NCBI RefSeq assembly: GCF_001045465.1
Contig: NZ_LFND01000002.1
Location: forward strand, 310,001-374,000
DNA: 64,000 nt
Direction of reading: 5' to 3'
Source of the DNA: Chryseobacterium angstadtii
GTDB lineage: Bacteria > Bacteroidota > Bacteroidia > Flavobacteriales > Weeksellaceae
A model generated the notes under the pieces. The model was not told where the DNA came from and ran no database searches. It saw only the letters and a program-made list of their open reading frames with translations. Within the stretch, counting starts at the first letter, position 1; every line of letters starts with the position of its first letter. The translations under genes were made by a program, and so were the position numbers. This document shows positions 34,118-44,400 of the stretch, piece after piece.

Positions 34118-35776
34118 ATGGAAGAGCAAAATTCAAATATATGGTGGCTCAATGAAGAGTCTGAGCAGATGCTGAACAGAGGGTATCTGTTAAAAGGGGA
34201 AACTGTAGACGGAGCCATCGACAGAATTACCACTGCAGCAGCAAAAAAATTATACAAGCCGGAGCTACAGCCCGCTTTCAAAGAAATGATCACCAAAGGA
34301 TGGATCAGTTTCTCTTCTCCTGTCTGGGCCAATATGGGAACACAGAGAGGGCTTCCTATTTCCTGTTTCAACGTTCACATTCCGGACAGTATTGAAGGAA
34401 TTACCCACAAAATGGGTGAGGTGATCATGCAGACGAAAATCGGAGGTGGAACTTCAGGATACTTCGGAGAATTGAGAAACAGAGGAACTGCTGTAACAGA
34501 CAACGGAAAATCTTCAGGAGCGGTATCGTTCATGAAATTATTCGATACAGCTATGGATGTGGTTTCTCAGGGAGGCGTAAGAAGAGGTGCTTTTGCTGCC
34601 TATTTGGATATTGACCATGGTGATATTGAAGAATTTTTGTCCATCAAAGATATCGGAAGCCCGATTCAGAACCTGTTTACGGGAATCTGCGTTCCTGATT
34701 ACTGGATGCAGGATATGATTGATGGTGATATGGATAAACGTAAAATCTGGGCAAGAGTTCTTGAAAGCCGTCAGCAGAAAGGCCTTCCTTATATTTTCTT
34801 TACCGATAACGTTAACAGAAACAAACCTCAGGTGTATAAAGATCTTGGAATGCCTGTTAATGCAAGTAACCTTTGCTCTGAAATCATGCTTCCTTCCACA
34901 AGAGAAGAATCTTTCATCTGCTGTTTATCTTCCATGAACCTTGAGTTATACGACGAGTGGAAAGATACCGACGCCGTAAAACTGGCTGTTTATTTCCTGG
35001 ATGCCGTTTTAACTGAATTCATCGAAAAAACAGAAGGTAACTACTATCTGCAGGGAGCAAGAAACTTTGCTCTACGTCACAGAGCTCTTGGATTGGGAGT
35101 TTTAGGATACCATTCTTATTTACAGAAAAATATGATTCCGTTTGAAAGTTTTGAGGCGACTCAGTTCAACGCAAGAGCTTTCAGACATATTAAAGAACAG
35201 GCGGAAACCGCATCTAGAGAATTAGCCAATATTTATGGAGAGCCGGAACTACTGAAAGGCTACGGATTGAGAAATACCACCACTATGGCTATTGCTCCTA
35301 CCACTTCAAGTTCTGCCATACTGGGACAGACTTCTCCGGGAATAGAACCGTTTGCTTCCAACTATTATAAAGCCGGTCTTGCTAAAGGAAACTTTATGCG
35401 TAAGAACAAGTATCTGGCGAAATTATTAGAAGAAAAAGGTCTTGATAATGAAGAAACATGGAGAACAATTATGTTGAACCACGGTTCTGTTCAGCATTTG
35501 AAAGAACTTACAGAGGAAGAGAAAGCCGTATTTAAAACGTTCAAAGAGATTTCTCCGATGGAAATTATCTCTCAGGCTGCTCAAAGACAACAATATATTG
35601 ATCAGGCTCAGTCTCTGAATTTACAGATTCCTTCCACCATGCCGGTAAAAGATGTGAACTATCTTTACATTGAGGCCTGGAAAAAAGGAGTAAAAACGCT
35701 TTACTATCAGAGAAGCTCTTCAGTTTCTAAAGAAATGATGGTGAACTTTGTTACATGCTCCGCTTGTGAAGCATAA
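34118..35776 (+). CDS. nrdA: Ribonucleotide reductase large subunit (NrdA), short form
   Basis: A 552-residue catalytic subunit, about 200 residues shorter than E. coli NrdA because the N-terminal ATP-cone is absent. Active-site cysteines lie in LPISCFNVH, NLCSE and the CCLSSMNLELY segment; the radical-transfer tyrosines are in TLYYQRSS; the C-terminal redox pair is CSAC. It reduces ribonucleoside diphosphates using the NrdB radical, with thioredoxin or glutaredoxin as reductant. Since NrdB also lacks an ATP-cone, dATP activity control by that domain is missing. The gene ends in a strong terminator. Confidence 0.95.
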   Translation: MEEQNSNIWWLNEESEQMLNRGYLLKGETVDGAIDRITTAAAKKLYKPELQPAFKEMITKGWISFSSPVWANMGTQRGLPISCFNVHIPDSIEGITHKMGEVIMQTKIGGGTSGYFGELRNRGTAVTDNGKSSGAVSFMKLFDTAMDVVSQGGVRRGAFAAYLDIDHGDIEEFLSIKDIGSPIQNLFTGICVPDYWMQDMIDGDMDKRKIWARVLESRQQKGLPYIFFTDNVNRNKPQVYKDLGMPVNASNLCSEIMLPSTREESFICCLSSMNLELYDEWKDTDAVKLAVYFLDAVLTEFIEKTEGNYYLQGARNFALRHRALGLGVLGYHSYLQKNMIPFESFEATQFNARAFRHIKEQAETASRELANIYGEPELLKGYGLRNTTTMAIAPTTSSSAILGQTSPGIEPFASNYYKAGLAKGNFMRKNKYLAKLLEEKGLDNEETWRTIMLNHGSVQHLKELTEEEKAVFKTFKEISPMEIISQAAQRQQYIDQAQSLNLQIPSTMPVKDVNYLYIEAWKKGVKTLYYQRSSSVSKEMMVNFVTCSACEA

Positions 35777-35806
35777 AATAGGCAAATAATAAACATCTGC
35801 ATAGAT

Positions 35807-35835
35807 AAAAAGCACGCTTTTCAGCGTGCTTTTTT
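35807..35835 (+). terminator. nrdA terminator
   Basis: AAAAAGCACGC and GCGTGCTTTTT form an 11-bp stem with a 6-base loop and a T-run, 31 bases after the nrdA stop. The A/T ends make it likely to work in both directions. Confidence 0.85.
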
Positions 35836-35996
35836 GTTGTTTTCAAATTTTAACAAAATTTTAACAATTGTTTTTAAAAAAAATATTTTATCCAAATCAT
35901 TCATTAATGCTAAAAATATTAACCTCTTATTCTCTAAATAGTGACAATAATCATTATATGTTTGATTCTCAATCTAAATTCTGGTTTTAAATTTGA

Positions 35997-36004
35997 TATC
36001 TTTG
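35997..36004 (+). promoter_or_regulatory. -7 element for the tail-collar-like operon
   Basis: TATCTTTG matches TAnnTTTG, 27 bases before the ATG at 36031. No TTG lies at the expected distance. It argues against the in-frame GTG at 35941 as the true start. Confidence 0.45.
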
Positions 36005-36030
36005 TAAAAAATTATTTCAAACCAAACCTT

Positions 36031-36858
36031 ATGATAAAAAAAATAGGCGGTAGCACCATGCTTACCTTGTTGCTATGCTTATCCGCCATAAACACAAATG
36101 CCCAGGTTAAAATTTCGAATTCATCAGGAATAATCAATTCAGAAAGTTTATTACACCTGGAAAGTGCAGGGAATGATAAAGGATTTCTGCTTACAAGAAT
36201 TGCTCTACAGGCAACCAATACCGCAGCTCCTCTTTCTTCCCATGTTGCAGGAATGGTTGTTTTCAATACGGCAACCGCAGGAACAGCTCCCAATAATGTA
36301 AGCCCGGGTTTATATTACAATAACGGTACACAATGGGTTAAACTTTCTACCAAAGCTCCGCAGACAGGAGATATTAAAAATGGTTTTCAAAGTGCCGATC
36401 ATAACGGATGGTATCTTCTTAACGGAAGAGCTGTAAGCACACTCGCCGTTAATCCAAGAGCTAGAGCCACAGCATTAGGTTTTAGTACCAACCTTCCGGA
36501 CGCTTCAGACCGATATCTAAAAAATACAAGCGGGACAGACAGTATGGGAACCTCAGCAGGAGTCAATTCATTTACCCTTACCCAGGCCAATCTCCCTAAT
36601 GTTACTTTCTCCGGAACAACAAATACTACAGGAAGTCATACGCACACCTACACAGACAACCCTGTGAATTCGGCAGCAAACGGAGTAGCCAGTGGAACGA
36701 ATAACCCTGTATCGGACACGTCGAGTGTTAATGATACCACAAGCAGCAATGGGGCCCACACACATACCCTGAGCTTTTCCCTGGGAGGCAGCAGCCAGCC
36801 TGTCAACTTTGTACCAGACAATATTATCACTAATGTATTCATCTATCTAGGAAACTAA
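36031..36858 (+). CDS. Exported protein with phage tail-collar-like C-terminus (copy 1)
   Basis: About 275 residues with a Sec signal peptide (LTLLLCLSAINTNAQ). The N-terminal half has the ESLLHLESAGNDKGFLLTRI and VFNTATAGTAPNNVSPGLYY pattern common in Bacteroidetes surface proteins. The C-terminal half resembles phage tail-collar/fibre tips: GDIKNGF, DHNGWYLLNGR, LTQANLPNVTFSG, paired HTHT motifs (GSHTHTYT and GAHTHTLSF) and an IYLGN end. The start at 36031 follows a -7 element. It is the first of three tandem paralogues, 2 bases before the next. Receptor binding or adhesion is possible; function unknown. Confidence 0.75.
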   Translation: MIKKIGGSTMLTLLLCLSAINTNAQVKISNSSGIINSESLLHLESAGNDKGFLLTRIALQATNTAAPLSSHVAGMVVFNTATAGTAPNNVSPGLYYNNGTQWVKLSTKAPQTGDIKNGFQSADHNGWYLLNGRAVSTLAVNPRARATALGFSTNLPDASDRYLKNTSGTDSMGTSAGVNSFTLTQANLPNVTFSGTTNTTGSHTHTYTDNPVNSAANGVASGTNNPVSDTSSVNDTTSSNGAHTHTLSFSLGGSSQPVNFVPDNIITNVFIYLGN

Positions 36859-36860
36859 TT

Positions 36861-37664
36861 ATGAAAAAAAATACTTTTTACACCTTGATAGGATTACTTT
36901 TTTTCTCTATCATAAAATCACAAGTTGGTATAGGTACATCGAACCCATCCACTTCAGCAGTATTGGAACTAAGCAGTACAAACAAAGGCTTTTTAATGAA
37001 TACCGTATCGTTAACTTCTACATTGTCTGCCAGCCCTCTCAGCAGCCATACGGAAGGAATATGGGTTTACAATACCGCCACTGCAGGAACTTCACCCAAT
37101 GACGTAATTCCGGGACTGTATTATAACGACGGCGCAAAATGGGTATTGATGTCTATTAACACGGATATTCCTAAAATCGGAGATATTAAATCCAGTATGG
37201 TGAATACGGATCATAATGGCTGGTACCTGATGAATGGAAGAAATACTTCCACTCTTTCGGCAACGGCTCAGGCAAGTGCTTCATCAATTGGTTTTGCAAC
37301 GGTTCTTCCCAATACTGCGGACAGAATTCTGAAGGGTAAAAATGCTTCTGAAGCGGTAACAGCAACAGGAGGAGCCAGCTCTTATACGCTTTCACAGGCC
37401 AATCTTCCGAATCTTACCTTCACAGGAAATACCAGTACAGATGGAGCTCACACACATAGCTACACCAACAGAGGGGTCAATTACTGGAATTTCAACGCAG
37501 GAAGTCTTAATACGACAAGAACTGTAAACACAGAAACAAGAACAACCGGTGCATCCGGTGATCATAACCATACTTTTTCTGTATCCAGCGGAGGAAGTAA
37601 TACTGCTGTTTCGCAATATCCGAAACATATGGTGGTACAGTACTTTATTTATCTAGGAAAATAA
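36861..37664 (+). CDS. Exported protein with phage tail-collar-like C-terminus (copy 2)
   Basis: A 267-residue paralogue of the preceding protein. It has a signal peptide ending near IIKSQ, then a VGIGTSNPSTSAVLELSS region, DHNGWYLMNGRN, LSQANLPNLTFTGN, HTHSYT and HNHTFS motifs and a final YFIYLGK. The His-x-His pairs are where T4-type fibre tips bind iron, so metal binding is possible. It differs most from its neighbours between the two His motifs (residues about 200-235), which in phage fibres is the variable tip. Confidence 0.75.
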   Translation: MKKNTFYTLIGLLFFSIIKSQVGIGTSNPSTSAVLELSSTNKGFLMNTVSLTSTLSASPLSSHTEGIWVYNTATAGTSPNDVIPGLYYNDGAKWVLMSINTDIPKIGDIKSSMVNTDHNGWYLMNGRNTSTLSATAQASASSIGFATVLPNTADRILKGKNASEAVTATGGASSYTLSQANLPNLTFTGNTSTDGAHTHSYTNRGVNYWNFNAGSLNTTRTVNTETRTTGASGDHNHTFSVSSGGSNTAVSQYPKHMVVQYFIYLGK

Positions 37665-37674
37665 AAAGACAGAA

Positions 37675-38493
37675 ATGAAAAAAATTAATTACATTATAGT
37701 GCTACTTGCCATTTTTAATACATTGAATGCGCAGGTACTCGTGACGGCAGGAAACGCTCCGTCTCCCAATCCAAATAGCCAAGCTGTTCTGGAACTATAC
37801 GCTCAAAACAATAACAAAGGGCTTCTGATGCCTAAAGTTTCTCTTACCGCGACAAACGCTGCAACTCCTTTTCCCAGCCATCTGGCAGGAATGACTGTAT
37901 ACAATACCAATACGACAACAACAGTACTGACAGGTGTGACACCCGGTTTTTATTATAATGACGGAACTTCATGGAACAGACTGGAAGTACAGCTTCCCAA
38001 CATAGGAGATATAAAATACAGCAGCATTCCCGGCGATCAGAACGGATGGTATCTACTGGACGGAAGAGCCATCTCTACCTTGCCGGCAGCAGTACAGACA
38101 AGGGCTACTTCTCTTGGATTTTCTACCACGCTGCCGAACAGTACAGACAGATATCTGAAGTCTAAATCGGGGGCTGAAACCTTAGGAGCCACCGGAGGAA
38201 GCACCTCTGTAGCTATTACCCAGGCGAACCTTCCCAATGTAACCTACAATGCTACCACCACAAGTGACGGAGCACACACTCATTCTTACAATGACAGAGC
38301 AAGCGGAACTACCATAAGTGTGGAAGGAGGAAGCAACAGAACAGTAGTTGATAATGATTTTACTACCTCTACCACTTCAAGCGCAGGAGCTCATGCTCAT
38401 ACTTTCTCAGTGTCCACAGGAGGAACAAACACCGCTGTAAGTTTACAACCCAAGTACCTTTCAGCGTATATTTTTGTTTATCTTGGACAGTAA
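37675..38493 (+). CDS. Exported protein with phage tail-collar-like C-terminus (copy 3)
   Basis: A 272-residue third paralogue. The signal peptide ends near TLNAQ. It shares LELYAQNNNKGLLMPKVSL, GDIKYSSIPGDQNGWYLLDGR, ITQANLPNVTYNA, HTHSYN and HAHTFS, and the YIFVYLGQ end. The stretch between the His motifs (DRASGTTISVEGGSNRT) is again the least conserved. It is 10 bases after copy 2 and followed by a terminator, so the three form one transcript. Confidence 0.75.
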   Translation: MKKINYIIVLLAIFNTLNAQVLVTAGNAPSPNPNSQAVLELYAQNNNKGLLMPKVSLTATNAATPFPSHLAGMTVYNTNTTTTVLTGVTPGFYYNDGTSWNRLEVQLPNIGDIKYSSIPGDQNGWYLLDGRAISTLPAAVQTRATSLGFSTTLPNSTDRYLKSKSGAETLGATGGSTSVAITQANLPNVTYNATTTSDGAHTHSYNDRASGTTISVEGGSNRTVVDNDFTTSTTSSAGAHAHTFSVSTGGTNTAVSLQPKYLSAYIFVYLGQ

Positions 38494-38545
38494 GAATCTC
38501 CGATTTAATAAAAATCAATATGCTTTAAGCATAATTAAATATGAT

Positions 38546-38577
38546 AAAAACCACAGGCAATTTCTGTGGTTTTTTTG
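38546..38577 (+). terminator. Terminator of the tail-collar-like operon
   Basis: AAAAACCACAG and CTGTGGTTTTT form an 11-bp stem with a 7-base loop and a run of seven or more T, 52 bases after the third gene. Confidence 0.85.
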
Positions 38578-39125
38578 TTTACAATGATACTTAAAAACAA
38601 GAAATAAAGGTATAAATGTAAAAAATGAGGTATAAAAAACAAAGGAAACAAAAATTTAACAAAATTTAACATTTCCATATTTTTAAACTGATCTCTCTTT
38701 AATCGTTCATTAATACAGAAAACATGAGCTTTCCGGTCCCTTAACAGTGAATCAAATACCGCTATTACTGGCTTTCTAATTGTTATTATAAATCAATTTT
38801 ACATACATTTGTTTAAAATTTACTAATCAAAAGCTTTATTAGTTAAAATATTCATCAATCATAACCTGTATTGATAATTAAGCAACATACAATACAGCTT
38901 TAGTTTTTAGTGAATATTGATCTTGTAAAAAGGCCTACAAAACACACTCATTATTAATGATGAATTAAACAAAACACAATCTTTAAAAACAAAAAAACAC
39001 TCACCGACAACTCTTATTAACAACATAAAAAAAACACACAAATATTTAGATTAAAAATCTAGTTTTCTATCGCTTAAAATCTGGCAGATAGAAACAAGAA
39101 ACACACAAAAAAAATTATTTCGACT
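38578..39125 (+). other. Long AT-rich spacer and leader
   Basis: About 550 bases without a gene. The first part holds the promoter at 38780-38811. The following 310 bases would be an A- and AC-rich leader (many ACACA stretches) containing a small TAGATT/AATCTA hairpin near 39050-39065. No small protein with a convincing start was found. Confidence 0.5.
38780..38811 (+). promoter_or_regulatory. Full Bacteroidetes promoter for the lectin-like pair
   Basis: TTG at 38780-38782, 21 bases, then TACATTTG at 38804-38811 match the consensus completely. Transcription would start near 38818, about 308 bases before the ATG at 39126. Confidence 0.6.
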
Positions 39126-39698
39126 ATGAACAGATTTATTACCTTCATCTCGGTAATGGCTTTTTGTACCATTACTGCTCAGGTGGGCATTAATACTACC
39201 ACACCTGATCCCAGCTCAGCTTTGGATATTCTAAGTACTTCTAAAGGAGTTCTTCTCCCACGAATCAGCAATCTTTCTTCAGTGACGAATCCTGCAACAG
39301 GACTGGTTATTTTTGATTCCAATAAAAAATGCATCAGCCAGAATGTAGGAACTCCTGCAGCTCCGGACTGGATATGCCTTTCTCCGTATGCAACTAAGTT
39401 TTTCTACATGCCGAGCGTAGTTTTCGATACCACAACCACCGGCGCGGGACAGACGAAAGACCTGTACACACTGTATAAGAACCAGTTCTCGAATGTACCT
39501 TCGAATGCCAGAAGTGCTTCGGCTCCGGCTTCGATTCCGTTCTTTCCTAATGCAACAGATCTTTATTATTATGTAACCGGCTTCGATTCTTCTGTTTTCA
39601 AGATCAACAGCATCAGCAGTACGGGTGTATTAAATTATGATGTTATATCCAATGCTACTTCAGCATCTTTCATCAACATCGTATTTGTAGTAAAATAA
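39126..39698 (+). CDS. Exported surface protein, unknown function
   Basis: A 190-residue protein with a Sec signal peptide (FITFISVMAFCTITAQ). The mature start VGINTTTPDPSSALDILSTS and VLLPRISNLSSVTNPATGLVIF is the same exported-module type seen at the N-terminus of the tail-collar-like proteins. Beyond residue 90 it has no recognised domain; two cysteines (KCISQ, WICLS) could pair. It is 6 bases before the lectin-like gene and probably acts with it at the cell surface. Confidence 0.65.
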   Translation: MNRFITFISVMAFCTITAQVGINTTTPDPSSALDILSTSKGVLLPRISNLSSVTNPATGLVIFDSNKKCISQNVGTPAAPDWICLSPYATKFFYMPSVVFDTTTTGAGQTKDLYTLYKNQFSNVPSNARSASAPASIPFFPNATDLYYYVTGFDSSVFKINSISSTGVLNYDVISNATSASFINIVFVVK

Positions 39699-39704
39699 GC
39701 AGTT

Positions 39705-41273
39705 ATGAAAAAGAATGGTAAAAGGCTGTCTTTGATAAGCCTTGTTTTCACGCTGCTTACTCACTTGATGTATGCACAGACAGACAGCACCGAAGTAGCC
39801 AGTATTTACGGGTTTTATTCCTATTCAAGTTCGCTGATGAATGCATCGTCAGCATCAGAGCTTACGATACAGGGAAATGCATCCCATACGGCTACCGGAG
39901 TACAGCTTACCCCTGCCAGCTCAGGACAGTTTGGAGGGCTGTTTATCAACGGAAGAACTTTTACCTCTGTAAACGGACTTCACGTAGAATTCGAATATGA
40001 CATGAAAAACGGAACCCCACTGGGCGGAACTTATGGAGACGGTTTATCTTTCTTCCTTTATGACGGAGCAGTAACAAGCCCTACCATCGGAGCTCCCGGT
40101 GCAGGTCTTGGGTATTCCTACAACAGAACAAAAGATACTTATGCTTCCCAAAGAAAACCCGGGCTAACCGGTGCCTATCTGGGGATTGCTCTGGATGAAT
40201 TCGGAAATTTTAAATCCAAGCGTTTTCAGGGAGAATCCAGAATTAATGGAATTTCCGGTGTTACCTGGAGCCAGGCGACAAGCCATATTACTTTAAGAGG
40301 AGCAAGAGGGGCTGCCATCAATACCACAGGATTAGGATTGGGATATACCGGATATCCGGTTTTGGTAACCCGTTCTACCCTGAGCAATACCGGAACAGTA
40401 GGGAGAATCCTGCAGACTGACAGAAGCTATGCAGCTACTTCCAATACACTTTCTTCTCAATTTGATCTCAGAAATAATGCAGGAGAATTCAGAAAGGTAT
40501 ATCTGGATCTTATCCCTCACTTTACCTCGCCTACCACAACAGACGGATTTGACATCAAAGTGGATATGCAGACCGACCAGAACGGAACTCCCGTGAATAT
40601 TATCAATTATTATCACTATAAAACTTCAGTTCCTTATACTGAAAATGCCAATCCGCAGACCACTGATTTTAATACCTCGGATACCGAAGGAGCTGCAACT
40701 TCCCAAACACTGGACGCAACTGTTCCGGCAGTTTTAAAACTGGGCTTTGCAGCAGCTACAGGAGCAGCATTTCAGCAGCACATTATCAGAAATGTAAAAC
40801 TGACTCTTCCTTACGCGGCAGTTGCCAACGACGACGTAACTTCTACCTGTAAATTTCAACCTGTGGCTATTCCTGTATTCAATAACGATATAGCATACAA
40901 AGGCCCGATCAGCATTACCACTCCGCCTACAGGAAGCAATATGAATATAGATTATTCAACGTTCAGCTTTACAAAAAGCAGTGAAACAGATCTTACTTTG
41001 TATCGTAAAAAAGTGACGACAGAGGGAACATGGACGTACAATAAATCGACAGGTATTGTCACTTTTAATCCATCAAGCGGATTTACGGGAACTGCGACTA
41101 TGACGTATACCATCAAAGGAAGAACGGTAAAGGATTCCAACGGCAAAATTGTGGAACCTTACGGAGATACGGCTTACCGGTCTGTTCCGGCAACCATTAC
41201 GGTTAATTTAAAAACTTCCGGCTGTATTTATTCTGTTATTTCCAACATAATGGTAACGCAAGAGGTAAAATAA
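39705..41273 (+). CDS. Exported L-type-lectin-like protein
   Basis: A 522-residue protein with a signal peptide ending near MYAQ. Residues about 25-230 look like a bacterial L-type (legume-like) lectin: GLFINGRTFTSVNGLHVEFEY, GDGLSFFLYDGA, GAPGAGLGYSY and LTGAYLGIALDEFGNF. A later region (residues about 375-500) resembles Ig-like/cadherin-type modules with TWTYNKSTGIVTFNPSSGF and TATMTYTIKG. It may bind glycans as an adhesin or sugar-binding surface protein. There is no typical T9SS tail. Confidence 0.7.
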   Translation: MKKNGKRLSLISLVFTLLTHLMYAQTDSTEVASIYGFYSYSSSLMNASSASELTIQGNASHTATGVQLTPASSGQFGGLFINGRTFTSVNGLHVEFEYDMKNGTPLGGTYGDGLSFFLYDGAVTSPTIGAPGAGLGYSYNRTKDTYASQRKPGLTGAYLGIALDEFGNFKSKRFQGESRINGISGVTWSQATSHITLRGARGAAINTTGLGLGYTGYPVLVTRSTLSNTGTVGRILQTDRSYAATSNTLSSQFDLRNNAGEFRKVYLDLIPHFTSPTTTDGFDIKVDMQTDQNGTPVNIINYYHYKTSVPYTENANPQTTDFNTSDTEGAATSQTLDATVPAVLKLGFAAATGAAFQQHIIRNVKLTLPYAAVANDDVTSTCKFQPVAIPVFNNDIAYKGPISITTPPTGSNMNIDYSTFSFTKSSETDLTLYRKKVTTEGTWTYNKSTGIVTFNPSSGFTGTATMTYTIKGRTVKDSNGKIVEPYGDTAYRSVPATITVNLKTSGCIYSVISNIMVTQEVK

Positions 41274-41382
41274 AACCAGAAAACACAAATTCTATTATAA
41301 AGTACTGTAAAACCATAGAGATTTCTATTGTTTTTATTGATCCATGAATCACTCCCAAGATATTGTAACCGTTCTTTAAACC

Positions 41383-41416
41383 TAATAAAAACAGCCCGGA
41401 AAGAATATCCGGGCTG
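41383..41416 (-). terminator. Terminator of the TonB-dependent receptor gene
   Basis: CAGCCCGGA and TCCGGGCTG form a 9-bp stem with a 7-base loop. On the minus strand it is followed by TTTTTATT, so it ends the receptor gene 38 bases after its stop. It may also slow plus-strand transcription from the lectin-like pair. Confidence 0.75.
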
Positions 41417-41454
41417 CTGAAAAAATTATAAGTAAAAAAATGAAAGACTAGTGA

Positions 41455-44400
41455 TTAAAAGTTATATCTCACTCCAAGTTGTGCCTGGAATCTCGATGCA
41501 AACTGATCAATGGTGTAAGGCAGTCCCGGTGTTTTAAAATTATAGGTAGGATCACCTGCTGAAGGTTGACCAGCTGCTATATTTCCAACTTTTGTAAGTC
41601 CCACGCTTGCTGTGGAATTAAAGGTATTGGGCACAAAATAAACTTTACCCCAGTTTTTATTCAGCATATTGGTAAGATTGATAATGCTTAGTGAGATCTG
41701 AATATTGTTCTTCGATTTTTCGCTAATCCTGATCTCATCCATAATTCTGAAATCGGCCTGAATATTCCATGGGGTGAAATCTCCGTTTCTTTCCGTAAAC
41801 TTTCCTCTTCTGGAGTTCAGATATTTATTACCGCCTACGAAACTTTCGTAATCTGCAATCTGCTGCTGGGCTGTAACCAGAACATTTCCTGAAGCATCTT
41901 TTATAGGAACAATATATTTGGCCGCTTCTGCTGCATCTTTAAAGATATAAGAAAGCCCTGCCGCCTGTCCCGTATTGGCAATGGTACTGTTCACAAATCC
42001 CCAGCTGAAAGGGTTTCCGGACTGTGCATTGAAGTATACGTTGGCAGATAACCTGTTGGATTTTGAAATATCAAGCGCATAGCCCAGATTGGCAACCACT
42101 CTGTTTTTGATAGCAAAATTAGAAGTGGTAAGTTTTGGATCATTAGGCGTCAGGGACTGATTCATCTGCCAGTTACTCTCCATAGAATTTCTGATTCCGT
42201 TGGTAATATCTTTTGCATCTCCATAAGTATACGCTACGAAGAAATTAAACCCGAAATTATAAGACTTTGCAATCTGTGCAGTCAGGTTATAACGGTAGCC
42301 TTCTTTGGTATTGGATAAAAGATAGGCATTGGAAAAATTACTGTTGATATTGGTAGTATAAACCGGCATTTCATGATTGGTATCATAGCTGAAATACGTT
42401 ACATTATCCGTTTTGTTTACCTGCTGGAATTTCAGATCATAAAGGACTTTGGTATAAATTCCTTCAAGGGTAATTTTATATCCTGCCAGTGTATAATCAT
42501 AGGCTAAGGAGCTTCTCCATACCCTCGGCATTTTAAAATTGTTGTCAATAAGATCGACCTGAACTTTGGAAGAATTCTGCCATTTCGGGAAATTACCGCT
42601 TACCAGAGGATCTCCGTTAGCAGCCAGCTGAGCGGCTGTTGGTGCATTATAATCATAGCTTCCGAAACCTACTCCGTCGTTATAGTAAGCATATCCCAGC
42701 CAGGCAAAAGGAATTCTTCCCACAAATATTCCGGAACCTCCTCTTAAAACCATAGATCTGTTTTCTGTAAGATCAAGGGTAAATCCTAATCTCGGAGAAA
42801 TGGTAGGTTTGTTGAGATAATCATTGGAAAGCTGGCTCAGCGGTGTATAAGTATAGGTATTTCCGAAATTCGGATCCTGAGGTGAATTCTGTACCAGCGG
42901 GCTCAGTCTTGGTTTATCCGGCAGATCTGTATAATCTACTCTTACTCCCGGTGACAATCTCAGCCTTCCCCAGTTGATTTCATCCTGAAAATAAAGGGAT
43001 AAAAGATTGACTTTATACTGAGCATAAGGGTTATCAAAAAGTGTTTCCCTGCTATCTCCGTTAAAAGGGTAGGTTCCTCTGATTCTCGAAGGATTGGAAT
43101 TGTAAAAATCAGCAAGGCTTTTATAAGATATTCTCCCGTTCAGCGCATTTACAAAACCATAGTTGATGTTATACAATTCATTGTGTGTTCCCAATAAGAA
43201 AGTATGGTGTCCGGCTTTATAGGTGAGGTTGTCTGTGATTTCAAAGGTTTTCTGTCTCATATTGAAAACAGTTGCTTCCCGGTCGTTGCCCAACAGAAGA
43301 GTTCCTCCGTTGTAAGCAATTTCCACCTGCGGGAACATGGCATTTCCTGAGGTAGGATCTCTGTAATCGTGGATGGAGGAATAGCCTAAGACTAAGTTGT
43401 TATTCCATTTATCATTAAATCGGCTTTTCAGCTCCAGTGTTGTTGTGGAAGCGTTATTTTTCTGAACAAAATCCATGCTGGCGAACCTGAAATTAGCCCC
43501 ATCTCTTTCAAGGTTTGATGCCTGTGAGAATACCGTATTGTTTTTAATCGATAATGTATGTTTATCGTTGATCTTCCAGTCCAGCTTATTGAAAAGCTTG
43601 GCACTTTCCGAAAAGTTGTTATACCCGTCGAAGCTTCCTACATTAAATCCGTATTTATTCTTTACAAAACTGGATATCTGTTGTGCTACGGCATCATTCA
43701 CCAGTGCATTGGGATCGTTGGCGTTATAGAATACAGGATCTCTTCTTTTGGTATATTCCAGATTCGTAAACAGGAATACTTTGTCTTTTACTACCGGAAG
43801 GCCTACTCTTCCACCATAAATCATGTCTTCAAAAGCTTTAGGCATTTTTGAATTGTCTCCTACCCTGTTGTTTCCGGTAATCGCAGCATTTCTTCCGTAT
43901 GCATAGATTGATCCTGTTACTTCATTGCTTCCGCTTCGGGTAACTGCATTGATACTTCCTCCCAGGAAATTCCCAAGCTTCACGTCATAAGGAGCAATAT
44001 ACACCTGAACATCCTGAATGGCATCCAAACTTATCGAATTGGAACGGGTACTGCTTCCCGGCATTCCTGAAGTTCCTGTCTGACCGCCCAGAGAAGGGCT
44101 GAAACCGATTGCATCATTGTTGATGGAACCGTCAATGGTAACGTTGTTGTATCTGAAATTGGTTCCGTTAAAAGAGTTATTCGCACTCTGCGGGACGAGC
44201 TTTGTTACATCCTGAATTCCCCTGTTGATATTGGGAAGTCCCGATATCTGTGCCTGGCTGATTCCTACTCCATATTTTGCCACGGTCTTTTTAGACGTAA
44301 TTTTTACTTCATCAATCGTTTTCTCGCCGGTATTGGCTTCCACAACGGGCAGATCATTGTTTCCCAGGGAAAGCTGCAGGTTCGTATTGGTATAAATAAT

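Noticed and set aside
35941..36030. Extended N-terminus of the first tail-collar-like protein from a GTG at 35941
   Set aside because: It would precede a signal peptide with 30 hydrophobic residues and contain the predicted -7 element.
36031..38493. Prophage remnant
   Set aside because: Each protein has a signal peptide and a surface-protein module, and no capsid, tail tube, integrase or lysis genes are nearby.
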